From: Nocardia sp. BSTN01
Lineage (GTDB): Bacteria; Actinomycetota; Actinomycetes; Mycobacteriales; Mycobacteriaceae
Assembly: GCF_015354405.1 (NCBI RefSeq)
Contig: NZ_JADKYP010000015.1
Span: 1-64,000, forward strand
Direction: 5' to 3'
DNA: 64,000 bases
Positions within the stretch are counted from its first letter, which is position 1. Each line of letters opens with the position of its first letter. The notes under the pieces are model-generated. The model made no database searches, had not been told where the DNA came from, and saw only the letters and a list, made by a program, of their open reading frames with translations. Positions 44,953-54,795 of this stretch are shown piece by piece. The translations under genes and the position numbers were made by a program.

Positions 44953-45870
44953 GTGACGACCGGACGTGACCGATTACGGGAACTGCTCGATTCCGTTCTC
45001 GACGAGAACAACACCACGCTGAGCGCGATGGCGCAGGGCGCGTTCGCTTCGCCCTATCACTTCTCCCGGCAATTCTCGCGCGGCACCGGCGAGTCGCCGG
45101 TCGCGATGCGGCGGCGGGTGCTGCTCGAGCGCGCCGCCTGGCAGTTGAGTGGCGGCGCGGCGGTGACGGATGTGGCCTTCGACGCCGGATACGACTCGAT
45201 GGAGGGGTTCAGCCGGGCCTACAGCCGCGCCTACGGACATCCGCCGAGCGCGACGCCGGCCGCCTCCCGCACCCGCTGGCTCCCCGCGGTGAACGGGATC
45301 CATTTCCACCCGCCGATGTCGCTGTGGGTGGAGGGCGAACCGAAAGGCAGACACGATATGGATCCGACGTCGCTGCTGCTGCACCACGATGTGGAGGACA
45401 CACGTGAACTCCTCGACCTGGCGAAGGGCCTCGACGAGCACCGGTACCGGCGGCAGCGTTCGACGGCGGCGGTGCTGGCGTGGGACGGACCGGATGCGTC
45501 GATCGCGACCGTCCTCGCTCACCTGCTGTGGACCAAACAGGTGTGGCTGGCCGCCATCGAGGGCACCGATCAACCCGACCGCGGATCCGACGACCTCCCC
45601 GAGCTGACACGGCGATTCGAGGAGGTGGTGCCGCGGTGGCTGGATACCGTCCGCGACATCGACCGTCGCGGCGGCTGGGACGACACCCTGATCGACGCCC
45701 TGTGCGAGCCGCCGGAAAGTTTCGTCCTCGGCTCCGTGATCGCCCACGTCCTCACCTATTCGGCCTACCGGCGACTGCTGGTACGCCAATGGATCGACAG
45801 CGAATTCCCCGATCGGACAACAGAACACGACAACGGCGACCCCATCATGTGGTTGCGCAGGAGAGGATGA
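44953..45870 (+). CDS. AraC-type regulator fused to DinB-like domain
   Basis: 305 residues. N-terminal AraC HTH pair (about 1-100: AMAQGAFASPYHFSRQFSRG, LSGGAAVTDVAFDAGYDSME, GFSRAYSRAYGHPPS), a linker, and a C-terminal four-helix DinB/YfiT-like domain (about 140-290) with LLHHDVEDTRELLDLAKGLD and histidines for metal binding (HH at about 140, H in VLAHLLW, H in IAHVLTYSAYR). The stop overlaps the start of the next gene by 4 nt, so regulator and reductase-like enzyme are co-translated. Confidence 0.85.
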   Translation: MTTGRDRLRELLDSVLDENNTTLSAMAQGAFASPYHFSRQFSRGTGESPVAMRRRVLLERAAWQLSGGAAVTDVAFDAGYDSMEGFSRAYSRAYGHPPSATPAASRTRWLPAVNGIHFHPPMSLWVEGEPKGRHDMDPTSLLLHHDVEDTRELLDLAKGLDEHRYRRQRSTAAVLAWDGPDASIATVLAHLLWTKQVWLAAIEGTDQPDRGSDDLPELTRRFEEVVPRWLDTVRDIDRRGGWDDTLIDALCEPPESFVLGSVIAHVLTYSAYRRLLVRQWIDSEFPDRTTEHDNGDPIMWLRRRG

Positions 45871-46406
45871 CCATGCCCCGCACCGTGTACTACACCGCCA
45901 CCACCCTGGACGGATTCATCGCCACACCGGACCATCGACTGGACTGGCTGCTGACCCGGCAGGTCGACAACGACGGACCGATGGGATACGACACGTTCAT
46001 CGCCGACATCGGCGCCATCGCCATGGGCGCCAACACCTATCGGTGGATCCTCGACAACGACCCCGATATGAAATGGCCGTACCCGATGCCCGCGTGGGTC
46101 TTCACCCACCGCGACTTCGATCCGCGCACCGACGGGGCCGACGTGCGGTACACGCAGCAGCCGATCACCGTGGTGCACAAGGAAATGGCGGAGGCCGCGG
46201 CGGGCAAGAGCATCTGGATCGTCGGCGGCGGCGAGCTGGCGGGACAGTTCGCCGACCACGGATTGCTGGACGAAGTGTGCGTATCGATCGCCCCGATCAC
46301 CCTCGGCGCGGGACAGCCACTGCTGCCCCGCCGGGTCGAGATGAAACTGACCGAACTGGCGCAGAACGGTGAATTCGCCTGCGCCCGTTACGATATCGTC
46401 CGTTAG
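45867..46406 (+). CDS. Dihydrofolate reductase family protein (RibD_C-like)
   Basis: 179 residues of the RibD C-terminal / YyaP-like group: YYTATTLDGFIATPDHRLDW at the start, AIAMGANTYRWIL, VFTHRDF, and IWIVGGGELAGQFADHGLLD with the IAPITLGAGQPLL ending. NADPH-binding fold; true DHFR activity is not expected. ATGA overlap with the AraC-DinB gene. Confidence 0.9.
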   Translation: MTMPRTVYYTATTLDGFIATPDHRLDWLLTRQVDNDGPMGYDTFIADIGAIAMGANTYRWILDNDPDMKWPYPMPAWVFTHRDFDPRTDGADVRYTQQPITVVHKEMAEAAAGKSIWIVGGGELAGQFADHGLLDEVCVSIAPITLGAGQPLLPRRVEMKLTELAQNGEFACARYDIVR

Positions 46407-46415
46407 GCGATACCG

Positions 46416-46457
46416 CGGGTTCACAGTCGCCACGCCGGTTAGGCGACCGTGAACCCG
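46416..46457. terminator. Hairpin after DHFR-family gene
   Basis: CGGGTTCACAGTCGCC (46416-46431) and GGCGACCGTGAACCCG (46442-46457) pair over 16 bp with one mismatch and a 10-nt loop. Placed 10 nt after the stop at 46406. No T-run, as is usual for high-GC actinobacterial terminators. Confidence 0.7.
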
Positions 46458-46479
46458 CCCGAAGCCGTAGGAACACACG

Positions 46480-46506
46480 CACAGCCCACCGCCGAGGTGG
46501 GCTGTG
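46480..46506. terminator. Hairpin after Pro-rich secreted gene
   Basis: CACAGCCCACC and GGTGGGCTGTG form 11 perfect pairs with loop GCCGA. It lies 17 nt beyond the stop of the minus-strand gene at 46524 and probably terminates it; with the hairpin at 46416 it separates two convergent units. Confidence 0.7.
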
Positions 46507-46523
46507 GCGCGACCGTCACCGGG

Positions 46524-46817
46524 TCAGGCGCCGGGCGGCGGGGGCAGGGGGCGGCCGTCGGGGCCGGTCGGCGGCGGGCAGGGCTTTCCGTCGGCTCCGG
46601 TGGGCGGGGGCAGCGGCTTGCCGTCCACACCCCGCGGCGGCGGCAGCGGGCGACCGTCGGGGCCGGTCGGCGGCGGCGGGCAGCCGTTCTGGGCGGCCGA
46701 CGGGTCGAGAGCCTGATGCTGAGCCGGAGCGAGCGGAGCCGCCGCCGCCTGGCCGGCCGTCAGGCCGAAGCCCGCGATCGCGGCGGAGGCGAGAAGTGCG
46801 GCCGTCATGCGTGTCAT
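46524..46817 (-). CDS. Small secreted proline-rich repeat protein
   Basis: 97 residues from ATG 46817 (AAGGA 8 nt upstream). Signal peptide with cleavage near AGQAAAA. The mature half consists of four copies of a 12-13-residue unit of the form PPP(T/R)G-x-DG(R/K)P-LPPP, from GC-rich DNA repeats of about 36-39 bp at 46530-46680. Two cysteines (NGCPPPP and KPCPPP) could cross-link it. Probably an extended cell-wall or surface peptide; function unknown. Confidence 0.8.
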   Translation of the reverse strand: MTRMTAALLASAAIAGFGLTAGQAAAAPLAPAQHQALDPSAAQNGCPPPPTGPDGRPLPPPRGVDGKPLPPPTGADGKPCPPPTGPDGRPLPPPPGA

Positions 46818-46909
46818 GGGCGAATCCTTGTCTCGAAAGATGTTGTCCGTCACGGGTTTGGACGTTCCCGACCCGACGCGGTTCCACCGAACCGGAGATG
46901 TGAGTCAGT

Positions 46910-47722
46910 TCACAGCCGAGCGGTGGTGAGGACCATGGTGGCGTACAGCATCGTGAAGCTGCCGCCCATCGCGTCGATCGCCTCGCCGACGCCGGCGAGC
47001 ACCCGATCCACCACCTCGGCCGGAGCTCGCGTCAGCGTGCCCTGGGTGGGCATCTGATCCAGCCACTCGTCACGGGTGTAGCGGTGCTCCCAATCGAAGC
47101 GCCACCGCTGCACGTCACCGAATCCGCCGGCATCGCGAATTCCGTTGGCGGAGTTGACCAGTATCGGCTCGTAGGGGTCCACCGCCCGGTCGGGACGGAC
47201 CGGCGGCCGGAAGGGCGAGTCCGGGAGCAGCCGACGGTAGACCTCGGCGAATGCCTCGGCCACGGCGGGCGGCAGCTCGAAAACGTGCCAGAACAATGCC
47301 AACCGCCCGGACGGGCGCAACACTTGTGCCGCCTTGCGCGCACCCTCGACCGGATCGATCCAATGCCACGCGGTGCCACACACCACCGCGTCGAAGACGC
47401 GCCCGGCCGGATCCCACTCCTCCAGCCGGGCCACCTCCACCCGCAGTCCGTCACGCCGCGCGAACTCGGCCATCCGGGCGTCGGGTTCGACACCCAGCAC
47501 GGTGCAGCCCGCGGCACGGAACTGCCGCGCTTCGATGCCGGTTCCGCAGCCGGCGTTCAGATAGTTCGACCCCGGGCTCGCCGCGACGATGCGGTCGATC
47601 ATGGCTTGCGGATACGGCGGGCGGGTGCGGTCGTATCGGGCCGGATCGATGCCGAAGGATTCGCCGGTCGCCCGGCGCTGGGCGGGCGTGATCGCCGGTG
47701 CGGGCGGTTCGGTGGAGGACAT
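46910..47722 (-). CDS. Class I SAM-dependent methyltransferase
   Basis: 270 residues. Rossmann motif I YLNAGCGTGIEARQFRAAGC, then VLGVEPDARMAEFARRDGLR, motif FDAVVCGTAWHWIDPVEGAR and post-motif LRPSGRLALFWHV. An N-terminal FGIDPARYDRTRPPYP segment is typical of the UbiE/SmtA-like group in actinobacteria. The gene is preceded by two identical-arm operators (47752-47800), so it is probably inducible. Confidence 0.9.
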   Translation of the reverse strand: MSSTEPPAPAITPAQRRATGESFGIDPARYDRTRPPYPQAMIDRIVAASPGSNYLNAGCGTGIEARQFRAAGCTVLGVEPDARMAEFARRDGLRVEVARLEEWDPAGRVFDAVVCGTAWHWIDPVEGARKAAQVLRPSGRLALFWHVFELPPAVAEAFAEVYRRLLPDSPFRPPVRPDRAVDPYEPILVNSANGIRDAGGFGDVQRWRFDWEHRYTRDEWLDQMPTQGTLTRAPAEVVDRVLAGVGEAIDAMGGSFTMLYATMVLTTARL

Positions 47723-47751
47723 GCGGCAACGGTAAATCGAGCGATGTCATT

Positions 47752-47800
47752 CGTCAACCATAAGTTGACGACTACTGCAATCGTCAACACATGATTGACG
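47752..47800. promoter_or_regulatory. Duplicated operator CGTCAA-N7-TTGACG
   Basis: CGTCAA-CCATAAG-TTGACG (47752-47770) and CGTCAA-CACATGA-TTGACG (47782-47800), identical arms, 30 bp apart start to start. On the minus strand TTGACG (47787-47782) can serve as -35 with a 17-nt spacer, so a repressor here would cover the methyltransferase promoter. No regulator gene is adjacent. Confidence 0.75.
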
Positions 47801-47821
47801 GGCCGTTCGCGCCTTTGGTGT

Positions 47822-48892
47822 TCACCGTCCCCACGCGAGCGTTATTCGCGTCGTCGCGAGAAAATCCGCCGTCAGTTCGCGCAATGCCAGGAACTGCCCG
47901 CCCGTCCCGTATTTCCTTCGCAGACTTCCGAAATCGGTGAACGCGGCCGCGGCGGCGATCTGATTGGAGTCGGGAATGCGGGTCGGAAACAACCGCGGCA
48001 GAGTGCGATTGGCCTGCAGAATCTCCAGGGTGGTGCGGTGGACCGCGGAGGAACGGCGATACTTGGTGACCACGACGCCGAGCTCCTCCAGCGGATCACC
48101 CCAGCGTGCGGCGAGGTGACGCAGATGCGCCTGTACCGGCGGAATTCCGTAGGTGGACATGATGTCCGGGATGGTGGGGATCAGGTAACCGTCGGACAGC
48201 CGCAGGCCGTTCTGGGTGATCGGGCCGAGATTCGGCGGGCAGTCGACGAGCACGTAGTCGTAGTCCTCGAGCACGCCCGACAGCGCCCGGGCCAGCACCG
48301 CGGTGGGTTCGCCCTGCCGCAGCCCGGGCATCTCATCCTGCAGCGCAATCAATTTCGGCGAGGCGGGCAGCAGATCGACGGTGGTGACGGCAAGCATCGG
48401 CGACACCTCGTGCTGAATCAGCGCGCGCACATCGGGGGCGGGGCGCCCGGCCAGAGCGGCGGCGAAGATCGCGGCCAGGGTGCGGTCACCGGAATCCAGT
48501 TCCATCGCCCGGTTTTCGCCGACCATCATCGCGGTGAGATTGGCCTGTGGATCCAGATCGATCAGCAGGACCCGCTTGTCGAATTCGGCGGACAGGATTT
48601 CGGCCAGCGCGGCCGTGGTGGTGGTCTTACCCACCCCGCCCTTCAAGTTGAACGTCGCCACCACATAGGGGCGTGAGCGCCCCGGCGTGCGCTCGGTCTC
48701 CCAGATCCGTTGCGGCCGTTCCAACCGCAGCACACGCCCGGCCCGGGTACGCCCCAGCCAGTCGAATCCGTCCTCGTCGGCCGCCGCATTCGCCGGCTGC
48801 GCCGCACCGAGCGGACCCACGACCTCGACCGATCCCGTGCGCTGCCCGGATGATGTCTCGCTTCGTAACTCCACCAGCCCGAGACCCTCCAT
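47822..48892 (-). CDS. ParA family ATPase
   Basis: 356 residues. An N-terminal extension (about 1-75) is followed by a deviant Walker A FNLKGGVGKTTTTAALAEIL, switch LLIDLDPQANLTAMMVG and Walker B YVLVDCPPNLGPIT. ParA/Soj-like proteins position DNA or protein cargo. No parB or parS-like repeat is next to it, so it may serve another cargo or act with a partner elsewhere. Convergent to nothing; the divergent neighbour is the PhoU-like gene. Confidence 0.9.
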   Translation of the reverse strand: MEGLGLVELRSETSSGQRTGSVEVVGPLGAAQPANAAADEDGFDWLGRTRAGRVLRLERPQRIWETERTPGRSRPYVVATFNLKGGVGKTTTTAALAEILSAEFDKRVLLIDLDPQANLTAMMVGENRAMELDSGDRTLAAIFAAALAGRPAPDVRALIQHEVSPMLAVTTVDLLPASPKLIALQDEMPGLRQGEPTAVLARALSGVLEDYDYVLVDCPPNLGPITQNGLRLSDGYLIPTIPDIMSTYGIPPVQAHLRHLAARWGDPLEELGVVVTKYRRSSAVHRTTLEILQANRTLPRLFPTRIPDSNQIAAAAAFTDFGSLRRKYGTGGQFLALRELTADFLATTRITLAWGR

Positions 48893-49036
48893 TCACACAA
48901 CCGTCGGCACGGTGCGCTACACCTTAATGATCGACACCCGCTGCGGCACTGCACGACACCGGCCCGCGAGGCGGATATTCGATGACTTTTCCTGCGATAT
49001 TGCACGTTCGGCGCGGCGGGCGGCGAAGATACCAGA

Positions 49037-49699
49037 GTGCGAACGAAATTCTCCTCCGAACTCGCGGCGCTCTCCGACGAGCTCGCTCATATGGCTCGGT
49101 TGGCACACGAGGCGGCCGAACGCGCCGCGGTGGCGATCGAGAACGCCGATCTGACCGCTGCCTACGAGGTGTTCGCGCTGGAGGAGAGAATCCAGGCCGA
49201 GCACGCCAAATGCGAGGACCGGTCGGTGATCCTGCTGGCCCTGGAGGCGCCGGTCGCGCGGGATCTGCGCAATGTGGTGACCGCCATCCAGATCGCGGAG
49301 GATCTGTCCGGTATCGCGGGCGGGCTCAGCCGGGTGGCCGACGGTGTGGTGCGGAAATTCCCGGAACCCGTGGCGCCCGAGGACATCACGCATCAGCTCT
49401 CGGCGATGGCCGCGGCGCTGGTCGACCTCACCGCCGCGGCCATCGCGGTGATCTCGGCCCAGCAGGTGGAACCCGACACCACCCTGATTCCGCCGGATCC
49501 GGCGATCGAACAGCTCCAGCAGCACCTGCTGCGCGCGGTCGCCGACGACGGCTGGCAGCACGGCAATGCGATGGCGGTCGAAACAGCGCTGCTGGCACAC
49601 CATTTCGAGCGCTGCGCCGCGCACTGCGTGCGGATCGGGCGGCTGATCCGGTTCTTCCACACCGGCGTACCGCTGTCGGCACAGACCGGCGAGGAGTGA
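49037..49699 (+). CDS. PhoU-like phosphate regulator
   Basis: 220 residues, two PhoU three-helix bundles: FSSELAALSDELAHMARLAH, the metal-site pattern EERIQAEHAKCEDRSVILLA, LRNVVTAIQIAEDLSGIAGG; second repeat AAIAVISAQQ, then ETALLAHHFERCAAHCVRIG. It modulates phosphate uptake signalling in other bacteria. No pst genes are adjacent, so it is an isolated copy. Confidence 0.85.
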   Translation: MRTKFSSELAALSDELAHMARLAHEAAERAAVAIENADLTAAYEVFALEERIQAEHAKCEDRSVILLALEAPVARDLRNVVTAIQIAEDLSGIAGGLSRVADGVVRKFPEPVAPEDITHQLSAMAAALVDLTAAAIAVISAQQVEPDTTLIPPDPAIEQLQQHLLRAVADDGWQHGNAMAVETALLAHHFERCAAHCVRIGRLIRFFHTGVPLSAQTGEE

Positions 49700-49750
49700 G
49701 CGGCACCCACACTCCGCCGCGGTGATGAGCTCGCAGACCGCACCGGGCTC

Positions 49751-49765
49751 CCGTAGCGCCTACGG
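49751..49765. terminator. Short hairpin between convergent genes
   Basis: CCGTAG-CGC-CTACGG, 6-bp arms, between the stops of the PhoU-like gene (49699) and the kptA gene (49768). Short, without T-run; could stop both. Confidence 0.4.
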
Positions 49766-49767
49766 AT

Positions 49768-50337
49768 TCAGGCCGAACCGGTAGAGGGTCTCCGCGCGAG
49801 ATAGTGCGGTGCCACCGCATCGACCAGCCAGACTCCGTTGCCGGTGCGGTAGAACGACTGCCCGTCGCGATACATCCGCTCGGCCGCGACGTCGAAGACC
49901 ACCGGGCGACCGTGCCGGCCGCCCACGGTGCGTGCGGTGTCCACATCCGCCGAGAGGTGGACCGCATGCCGGCGCATCGGGCGCAGTCCCTCGGCCATGA
50001 TGACCTCGACCAGGTGCTCGGCCGTGCCGTGGAACAGGATCGACGGCGGTTCCGTCGCGGTGTAGCCGAGCTCGACGGGGATGGAATGCCCCTGCCGGGC
50101 GCGGATCGACGTCCCGGTCTCGTCGAATTCGTAGCGCTGCTTGTTGTTCCGCGCGACCACCGCGTCCAGGTCCGCGCGAGTGATCGTCGTTGCGGCCCCG
50201 CTCGCCTGCCGCAGCAATACGTCCACCGGCACCCACCCCGCGGCGTCCGGTTCCAGGCCGATCCCCTGCGGGTCGTGCCGCAACCACTTCGACAGGCGCT
50301 TCGACAAGCGCACAAGTTCTCGATCGTTCATAGTCAT
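49768..50337 (-). CDS. kptA: RNA 2'-phosphotransferase, KptA/Tpt1 family
   Basis: 189 residues. Transfers a 2'-phosphate from RNA to NAD+. The N-terminal winged-helix part shows RLSKRLSKWLRHDPQGIGLE and GWVPVDVLLRQA; the ADP-ribosyltransferase part shows RYEFDETGTSIRARQGHSIP, ILFHGTAEHLVEVIMAEGLR and HAVHLSADVDTARTVGGRHG, all KptA signatures. No RNA ligase or tRNA-repair gene is adjacent, as usual for bacterial KptA, whose natural substrate is unsettled. Confidence 0.92.
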   Translation of the reverse strand: MTMNDRELVRLSKRLSKWLRHDPQGIGLEPDAAGWVPVDVLLRQASGAATTITRADLDAVVARNNKQRYEFDETGTSIRARQGHSIPVELGYTATEPPSILFHGTAEHLVEVIMAEGLRPMRRHAVHLSADVDTARTVGGRHGRPVVFDVAAERMYRDGQSFYRTGNGVWLVDAVAPHYLARRPSTGSA

Positions 50338-50509
50338 TCACCACCACGATCGCACGGCGCCCGGAGCAGCACCAGCGAATTCCGGCCGCGGTGCTTCCAG
50401 CTGTGTCCTTCGGCGGTGTCCGCGGCGACCTCCGTGGTTACGCAGGCTGCCGCGTCCGGCCGCGTCGCTCCCACCGCTGGCCCCGAACCCCACCCAGTAA
50501 CCTGGGCGC

Positions 50510-52018
50510 ATGACAGCTGTTGCAGATCGTTCACTCGGCCCGGAACTGGCACGTACCGAGAGCATCGGCCCCGATACCGATGTTCTCGTGGTGGGACTTC
50601 TGTCCACCGACGACGGGCCCGTGATCGCCGCGGCCGACGTATTCGACGCGGTGCTCGATGCCGGCACCCGCGAGCAGTTGCTGGCCTCGCTGCTGGCCGT
50701 CGGCGCGAAGGGTAAGGCCGAGGAACTCACCCGTATCCCGGCGCCGGACGGGCTCGGCGCGACCAGCGTGCTCGCGGTCGGACTCGGCGGACGGGACGCG
50801 CTGGACGCCGAGCAGATCCGCAAATCCGCCGGTGTGGCCGCCCGCTCGCTCGCCGGCACCGCCACGGCCGTCACGACGCTGTCCGGACTGGATCTGGGCG
50901 CCGCTGCCGAGGGCTTCTACCTGGGCGCCTACACCTTCACCACGTTCAAGTCCGACAAGTCGGCGCCCAAGCCGGCCGAACGGCCGCTGCAGCGCGTCGA
51001 ATTCCTCGTTCCCACAGCCGATTCCGGCGAGGACGAACTGTTCCGCGCCCAGGCTGTCGCCGAGGCGGTGGCGACCGCCCGCGATTTCGTCAACACTCCC
51101 CCGAACGCCCTCTTCCCGGCCGAATTCGCCGAGCGCGCAGCCGAATTGGCGCGGGCGGCCGGACTGGACGTGGAGATTCTCGACGAGAAGCAGCTGGAAG
51201 CGGGCGGCTACGGCGGTATCGTCGGCGTCGGCAAGGGCTCCTCGCGCCCGCCGCGACTGATCCGCATCACCTACTCCGGCGGCGATACCAAGGTCGCGCT
51301 GATCGGCAAGGGCATCACCTTCGACACCGGCGGTATCTCCATCAAGCCGGCGGCCAATATGGAAAACATGACCTCCGATATGGGTGGCGCCGCGGCGGTC
51401 ATCGCGACCACCCTGGTGGCGGCGCGACTCGGACTGCCGATCACGGTCACCGCGACGGTGCCGATGGCCGAGAACATGCCCTCGGCAACCGCCCAGCGTC
51501 CCGGCGATGTGCTCACCCAGTACGGCGGCACCACGATCGAGGTCATCAACACCGACGCCGAGGGCCGGCTGATCCTGGCCGACGCGATCGTGCGCGCGGG
51601 TGAGGACAACCCGGACTACCTGATCGACGTCGCGACGCTGACCGGCGCGCAGATGGTCGCACTCGGCACCCGTACCCCGGGCGTGATGGGCACCGAGGAA
51701 TTCCGCGACCGGGTGGCGCGGCTGTCGCAGGAGGTCGGCGAGAACGGCTGGCCGATGCCGCTGCCCGCCGAATTGCGCGCCGACCTGAACTCGAAGGTCG
51801 CCGACATGGCCAATGTGTCCCCGCACCGCTGGGGCGGCATGCTGGTCGCCGGCACGTACCTCAAGGAATTCGTGCCCGAGGGCGTGCAGTGGGCGCACCT
51901 GGATGTGGCGGGTCCGGCCTACAACACCGGCGGGCCGTTCGGTTATATCGGCAAGGGCGGCACCGGCGTTCCCGTGCGGACGTTGGTCGCGGTGTTGACC
52001 GATATCGCGGGCGAGTAA
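50510..52018 (+). CDS. pepA: Leucyl aminopeptidase
   Basis: 502 residues, M17 di-zinc aminopeptidase. Metal and catalytic residues are in [53 protein letters not shown] and the signature [13 protein letters not shown]. It removes N-terminal residues from peptides in the cytosol. Upstream of the sucB block, as in mycobacteria, where pepB (Rv2213) precedes dlaT. Confidence 0.95.
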   Translation: MTAVADRSLGPELARTESIGPDTDVLVVGLLSTDDGPVIAAADVFDAVLDAGTREQLLASLLAVGAKGKAEELTRIPAPDGLGATSVLAVGLGGRDALDAEQIRKSAGVAARSLAGTATAVTTLSGLDLGAAAEGFYLGAYTFTTFKSDKSAPKPAERPLQRVEFLVPTADSGEDELFRAQAVAEAVATARDFVNTPPNALFPAEFAERAAELARAAGLDVEILDEKQLEAGGYGGIVGVGKGSSRPPRLIRITYSGGDTKVALIGKGITFDTGGISIKPAANMENMTSDMGGAAAVIATTLVAARLGLPITVTATVPMAENMPSATAQRPGDVLTQYGGTTIEVINTDAEGRLILADAIVRAGEDNPDYLIDVATLTGAQMVALGTRTPGVMGTEEFRDRVARLSQEVGENGWPMPLPAELRADLNSKVADMANVSPHRWGGMLVAGTYLKEFVPEGVQWAHLDVAGPAYNTGGPFGYIGKGGTGVPVRTLVAVLTDIAGE

Positions 52019-52239
52019 GCGGCACAACATAATTCGGATTCCCGGTCGGCGACTATCGGACGTGTGGCCGACCGGGATCTGGTCAGCGCGTCACCCGGGC
52101 CGGTTCGGCACCGCCGATGCCGAACGCCTCACCGACGAGCTGAGCGCACACCGGTAGACCGTCGCCGGTGGCGACGGCCGCCGTCGCGATCCTGCCGACG
52201 CGATTTCCGACTGTCGGCCCCTGCTCGGCCCGAAGCGTT

Positions 52240-52590
52240 CTACTCCGCGGACAGATCCCGCAGATCGGCCTCCAGCGCGCGCTTGCGCTCGATGCGTTTG
52301 CGGGCGTCGTAGTCGCGCATACGTTGCGGGTAGCCGGTGCGGCCGACGTCGTAGACGGGAACGCCCAGGCGGCTCGACAATTGGCGCGCGCCGCGCTCGC
52401 CCACGACCCGGCGCGTCCATTCCCCATCGGCGGCGATAAGAATCGCTGTGACATCGGTCACTGTCGTCTTGGGTTCGATATACGCCTCGACACCCACGTG
52501 GGTGCGCACCCAGTCGGCCAGATAACGAATATCGGAGGCGTCGGCGCCTCTACCCGCGCGGCCGCCGCGGAAACGATCGAGCAACCCCAC
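52240..52590 (-). CDS. Conserved actinobacterial small protein
   Basis: 116 residues: [40 protein letters not shown], then [20 protein letters not shown] and a basic C-terminal helix ([20 protein letters not shown]). Resembles short conserved proteins encoded between pepA/pepB and sucB in mycolate actinobacteria. Function unknown; no catalytic motif. Confidence 0.8.
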   Translation of the reverse strand: MGLLDRFRGGRAGRGADASDIRYLADWVRTHVGVEAYIEPKTTVTDVTAILIAADGEWTRRVVGERGARQLSSRLGVPVYDVGRTGYPQRMRDYDARKRIERKRALEADLRDLSAE

Positions 52591-53001
52591 GGCCGCCTAC
52601 CTCCTGGTCGAATGTCGGGTGCGTGTACTCCCGATCTATCGATAGTGCCAGCTGTCGGGCATTTCGGGCGCACGCCCAGCTCCGCGGAGGACAGAGTGTC
52701 CGAAGCCCGCGGTCCGGTGCGGGGTGTCGAACCAGACACGCCGAGCCGGACGATCGACATCGGGGCAGCTCTCCGCGGCGGCGCGGATGCTGTGATGTCG
52801 CCACGGGCCCGCCGACCGCCCGCCCTGTGGTACGTATCGCAACGGCGAGTGCAAGGATGGAGAACCGGAACAAGAACCGCACGGATCTCCGGTGCCACAG
52901 GAATGTTCGGTGGCAGCCGGGTGCTCGCCGCGACCCGCGGCGCGCCCCGCCGAGAGACGAACTGTTGTGAACCCGTCGAGCAGTTAGAGGAGTCAACGGA
53001 C

Positions 53002-54795
53002 ATGGCCTTCTCCGTCCAGATGCCAGCTCTTGGTGAGAGCGTCACCGAGGGCACTGTGACCAGGTGGCTGAAGCAGGAAGGAGACACGGTCGAGGTCGAC
53101 GAGCCCCTGCTCGAAGTGTCCACCGACAAGGTCGACACCGAAATCCCGTCCCCCGCAGCGGGTGTGCTCACCAAGATCGTGGCCCAGGAAGACGACGTCG
53201 TCGAGGTCGGCGGCGAACTGGGCGTGATCGGCGACGCCGGCGAGGCGTCCGGGTCGGCACCCGCCCCGGCGCAGGAGGCACCTGCCCAGCAGGCACCGGC
53301 CGAATCCGCGCCCGCGCAGGAAGCGCCCGCCCAGCAGGCCCCCGCGCAGCAGTCCGCCCCCGCCGCGCAGTCCGGTGGTGCCGCCGACGGCACTCCGGTG
53401 AAGATGCCGGAACTGGGCGAATCCGTCACCGAGGGCACCGTCACCCGCTGGCTCAAGCAGGTCGGCGACCAGGTCGAGGTCGATGAGCCGCTGCTCGAGG
53501 TGTCCACCGACAAGGTCGACACCGAAATCCCGTCGCCGGTGGCCGGCACGCTGCTCGAGATCAGCGCGAACGAGGACGATGTGGTGTCGGTCGGCGGTCA
53601 GCTCGGCGTGATCGGCAGCGGCTCGCCCGCCGCCGCGCAGTCCGCGCCCGCCCCGGCTCCGGCGCCCGCGCAGCAACAGGCACCCGCCCAGGAAGCGCCC
53701 GCCCAGCAGGCCCCCGCCGAGCAGGCGCCGCAGCAGCAGGCGCCGGCCAAGCAGGAAGCGCCCGTGCAGCAGGCCCCCGCACAGCAGGCCCCGGCCCAGC
53801 AGGCTCCGGCGCAGGCCGCGCCCGCCGCCGCGTCCGGCAACGGCGAATCCCCCTACGTCACCCCGCTGGTCCGCAAGCTGGCCCAGGAGAACAACGTCGA
53901 TCTGTCGACGCTGAAGGGTTCCGGCGTCGGCGGCCGCATCCGCAAGCAGGACGTGCTCGCGGCGGCGGAGGCCAACAAGGCCCCGGCCGCGCCGCAGCCC
54001 GCCGCCGCTCCGGCCGCTGCCGCGGCCCCCGCCGCGCCGTCGGCTCCGGCCGGCGCCCGTCCGCAACTGCAGGCACTGCGCGGCACGGTCCAGAAGGCCA
54101 ACCGCATCCGGCAGATCACCGCCACCAAGACCCGCGAATCGCTGCAGACCACCGCGCAGCTGACCCAGACCCACGAGGTCGACGTCACCAAGATCGCGGC
54201 GCTGCGGGCCAAGGCCAAGAGCGCGTTCGCCAACCGTGAGGGCGTCAACCTGACGTTCCTGCCGTTCTTCGCGAAGGCCGCCGTCGAGGCGCTGGGCGTG
54301 CACCCCAACGTCAACGCCTCCTACAACGAGGACACCAAGGAGATCACCTACCACTCCTCGGTGCACCTGGGCATCGCGGTCGACACCGAGCAGGGTCTGC
54401 TGTCGCCGGTCATCCACAACGCCAGCGACCTGTCGCTGGCCGGGCTGGCACGCGCGATCGCCGATATCGCCAACCGTGCCCGCACCGGCGGCCTCAAGCC
54501 GGACGAGCTGGCCGGCGGCACGTTCACGATCACCAACATCGGCAGCCAGGGCGCCCTGTTCGACACCCCGATCCTGCTTCCGCCGCAGGCGGCGATGCTG
54601 GGCACCGGTGCGATCGTCAAGCGCCCGATCGTGATCTCCGACAACGGCAGCGAGTTCATCGGCATCCGCTCGATGTGCTACCTGCCGCTGACCTACGATC
54701 ACCGCCTCATCGACGGCGCCGACGCGGGCCGCTTCCTGACCACCATCAGGCACCGGCTGGAGGAGGCTGCGTTCGAGGCCGATCTCGGTCTGTAA
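53002..54795 (+). CDS. sucB: 2-oxoacid dehydrogenase E2 (dihydrolipoamide acyltransferase)
   Basis: 597 residues. Two lipoyl domains with lipoyl-lysines K43 and K171 (both in [14 protein letters not shown]), joined by long Ala/Pro/Gln linkers (about 82-130 and 207-280, repeats of APAQQ), a peripheral subunit-binding domain (about 284-322: [20 protein letters not shown]) and the catalytic domain with His567 in [10 protein letters not shown]. In mycobacteria the corresponding DlaT serves pyruvate dehydrogenase and peroxidase functions. AGAGGAG lies 9 nt before ATG 53002. It depends on LipA, encoded 3 genes on, for its cofactor. Confidence 0.95.
   Translation: MAFSVQMPALGESVTEGTVTRWLKQEGDTVEVDEPLLEVSTDKVDTEIPSPAAGVLTKIVAQEDDVVEVGGELGVIGDAGEASGSAPAPAQEAPAQQAPAESAPAQEAPAQQAPAQQSAPAAQSGGAADGTPVKMPELGESVTEGTVTRWLKQVGDQVEVDEPLLEVSTDKVDTEIPSPVAGTLLEISANEDDVVSVGGQLGVIGSGSPAAAQSAPAPAPAPAQQQAPAQEAPAQQAPAEQAPQQQAPAKQEAPVQQAPAQQAPAQQAPAQAAPAAASGNGESPYVTPLVRKLAQENNVDLSTLKGSGVGGRIRKQDVLAAAEANKAPAAPQPAAAPAAAAAPAAPSAPAGARPQLQALRGTVQKANRIRQITATKTRESLQTTAQLTQTHEVDVTKIAALRAKAKSAFANREGVNLTFLPFFAKAAVEALGVHPNVNASYNEDTKEITYHSSVHLGIAVDTEQGLLSPVIHNASDLSLAGLARAIADIANRARTGGLKPDELAGGTFTITNIGSQGALFDTPILLPPQAAMLGTGAIVKRPIVISDNGSEFIGIRSMCYLPLTYDHRLIDGADAGRFLTTIRHRLEEAAFEADLGL

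Noticed and set aside
47822-48892. Chromosomal or plasmid partition locus with parS
   Set aside because: ParA is present, but no ParB gene and no parS-like 14-16-bp palindrome cluster is nearby.
53250-53840. Tandem repeats resembling a CRISPR or satellite
   Set aside because: They are degenerate APAQQ-coding linker repeats inside sucB, without spacers of constant size.
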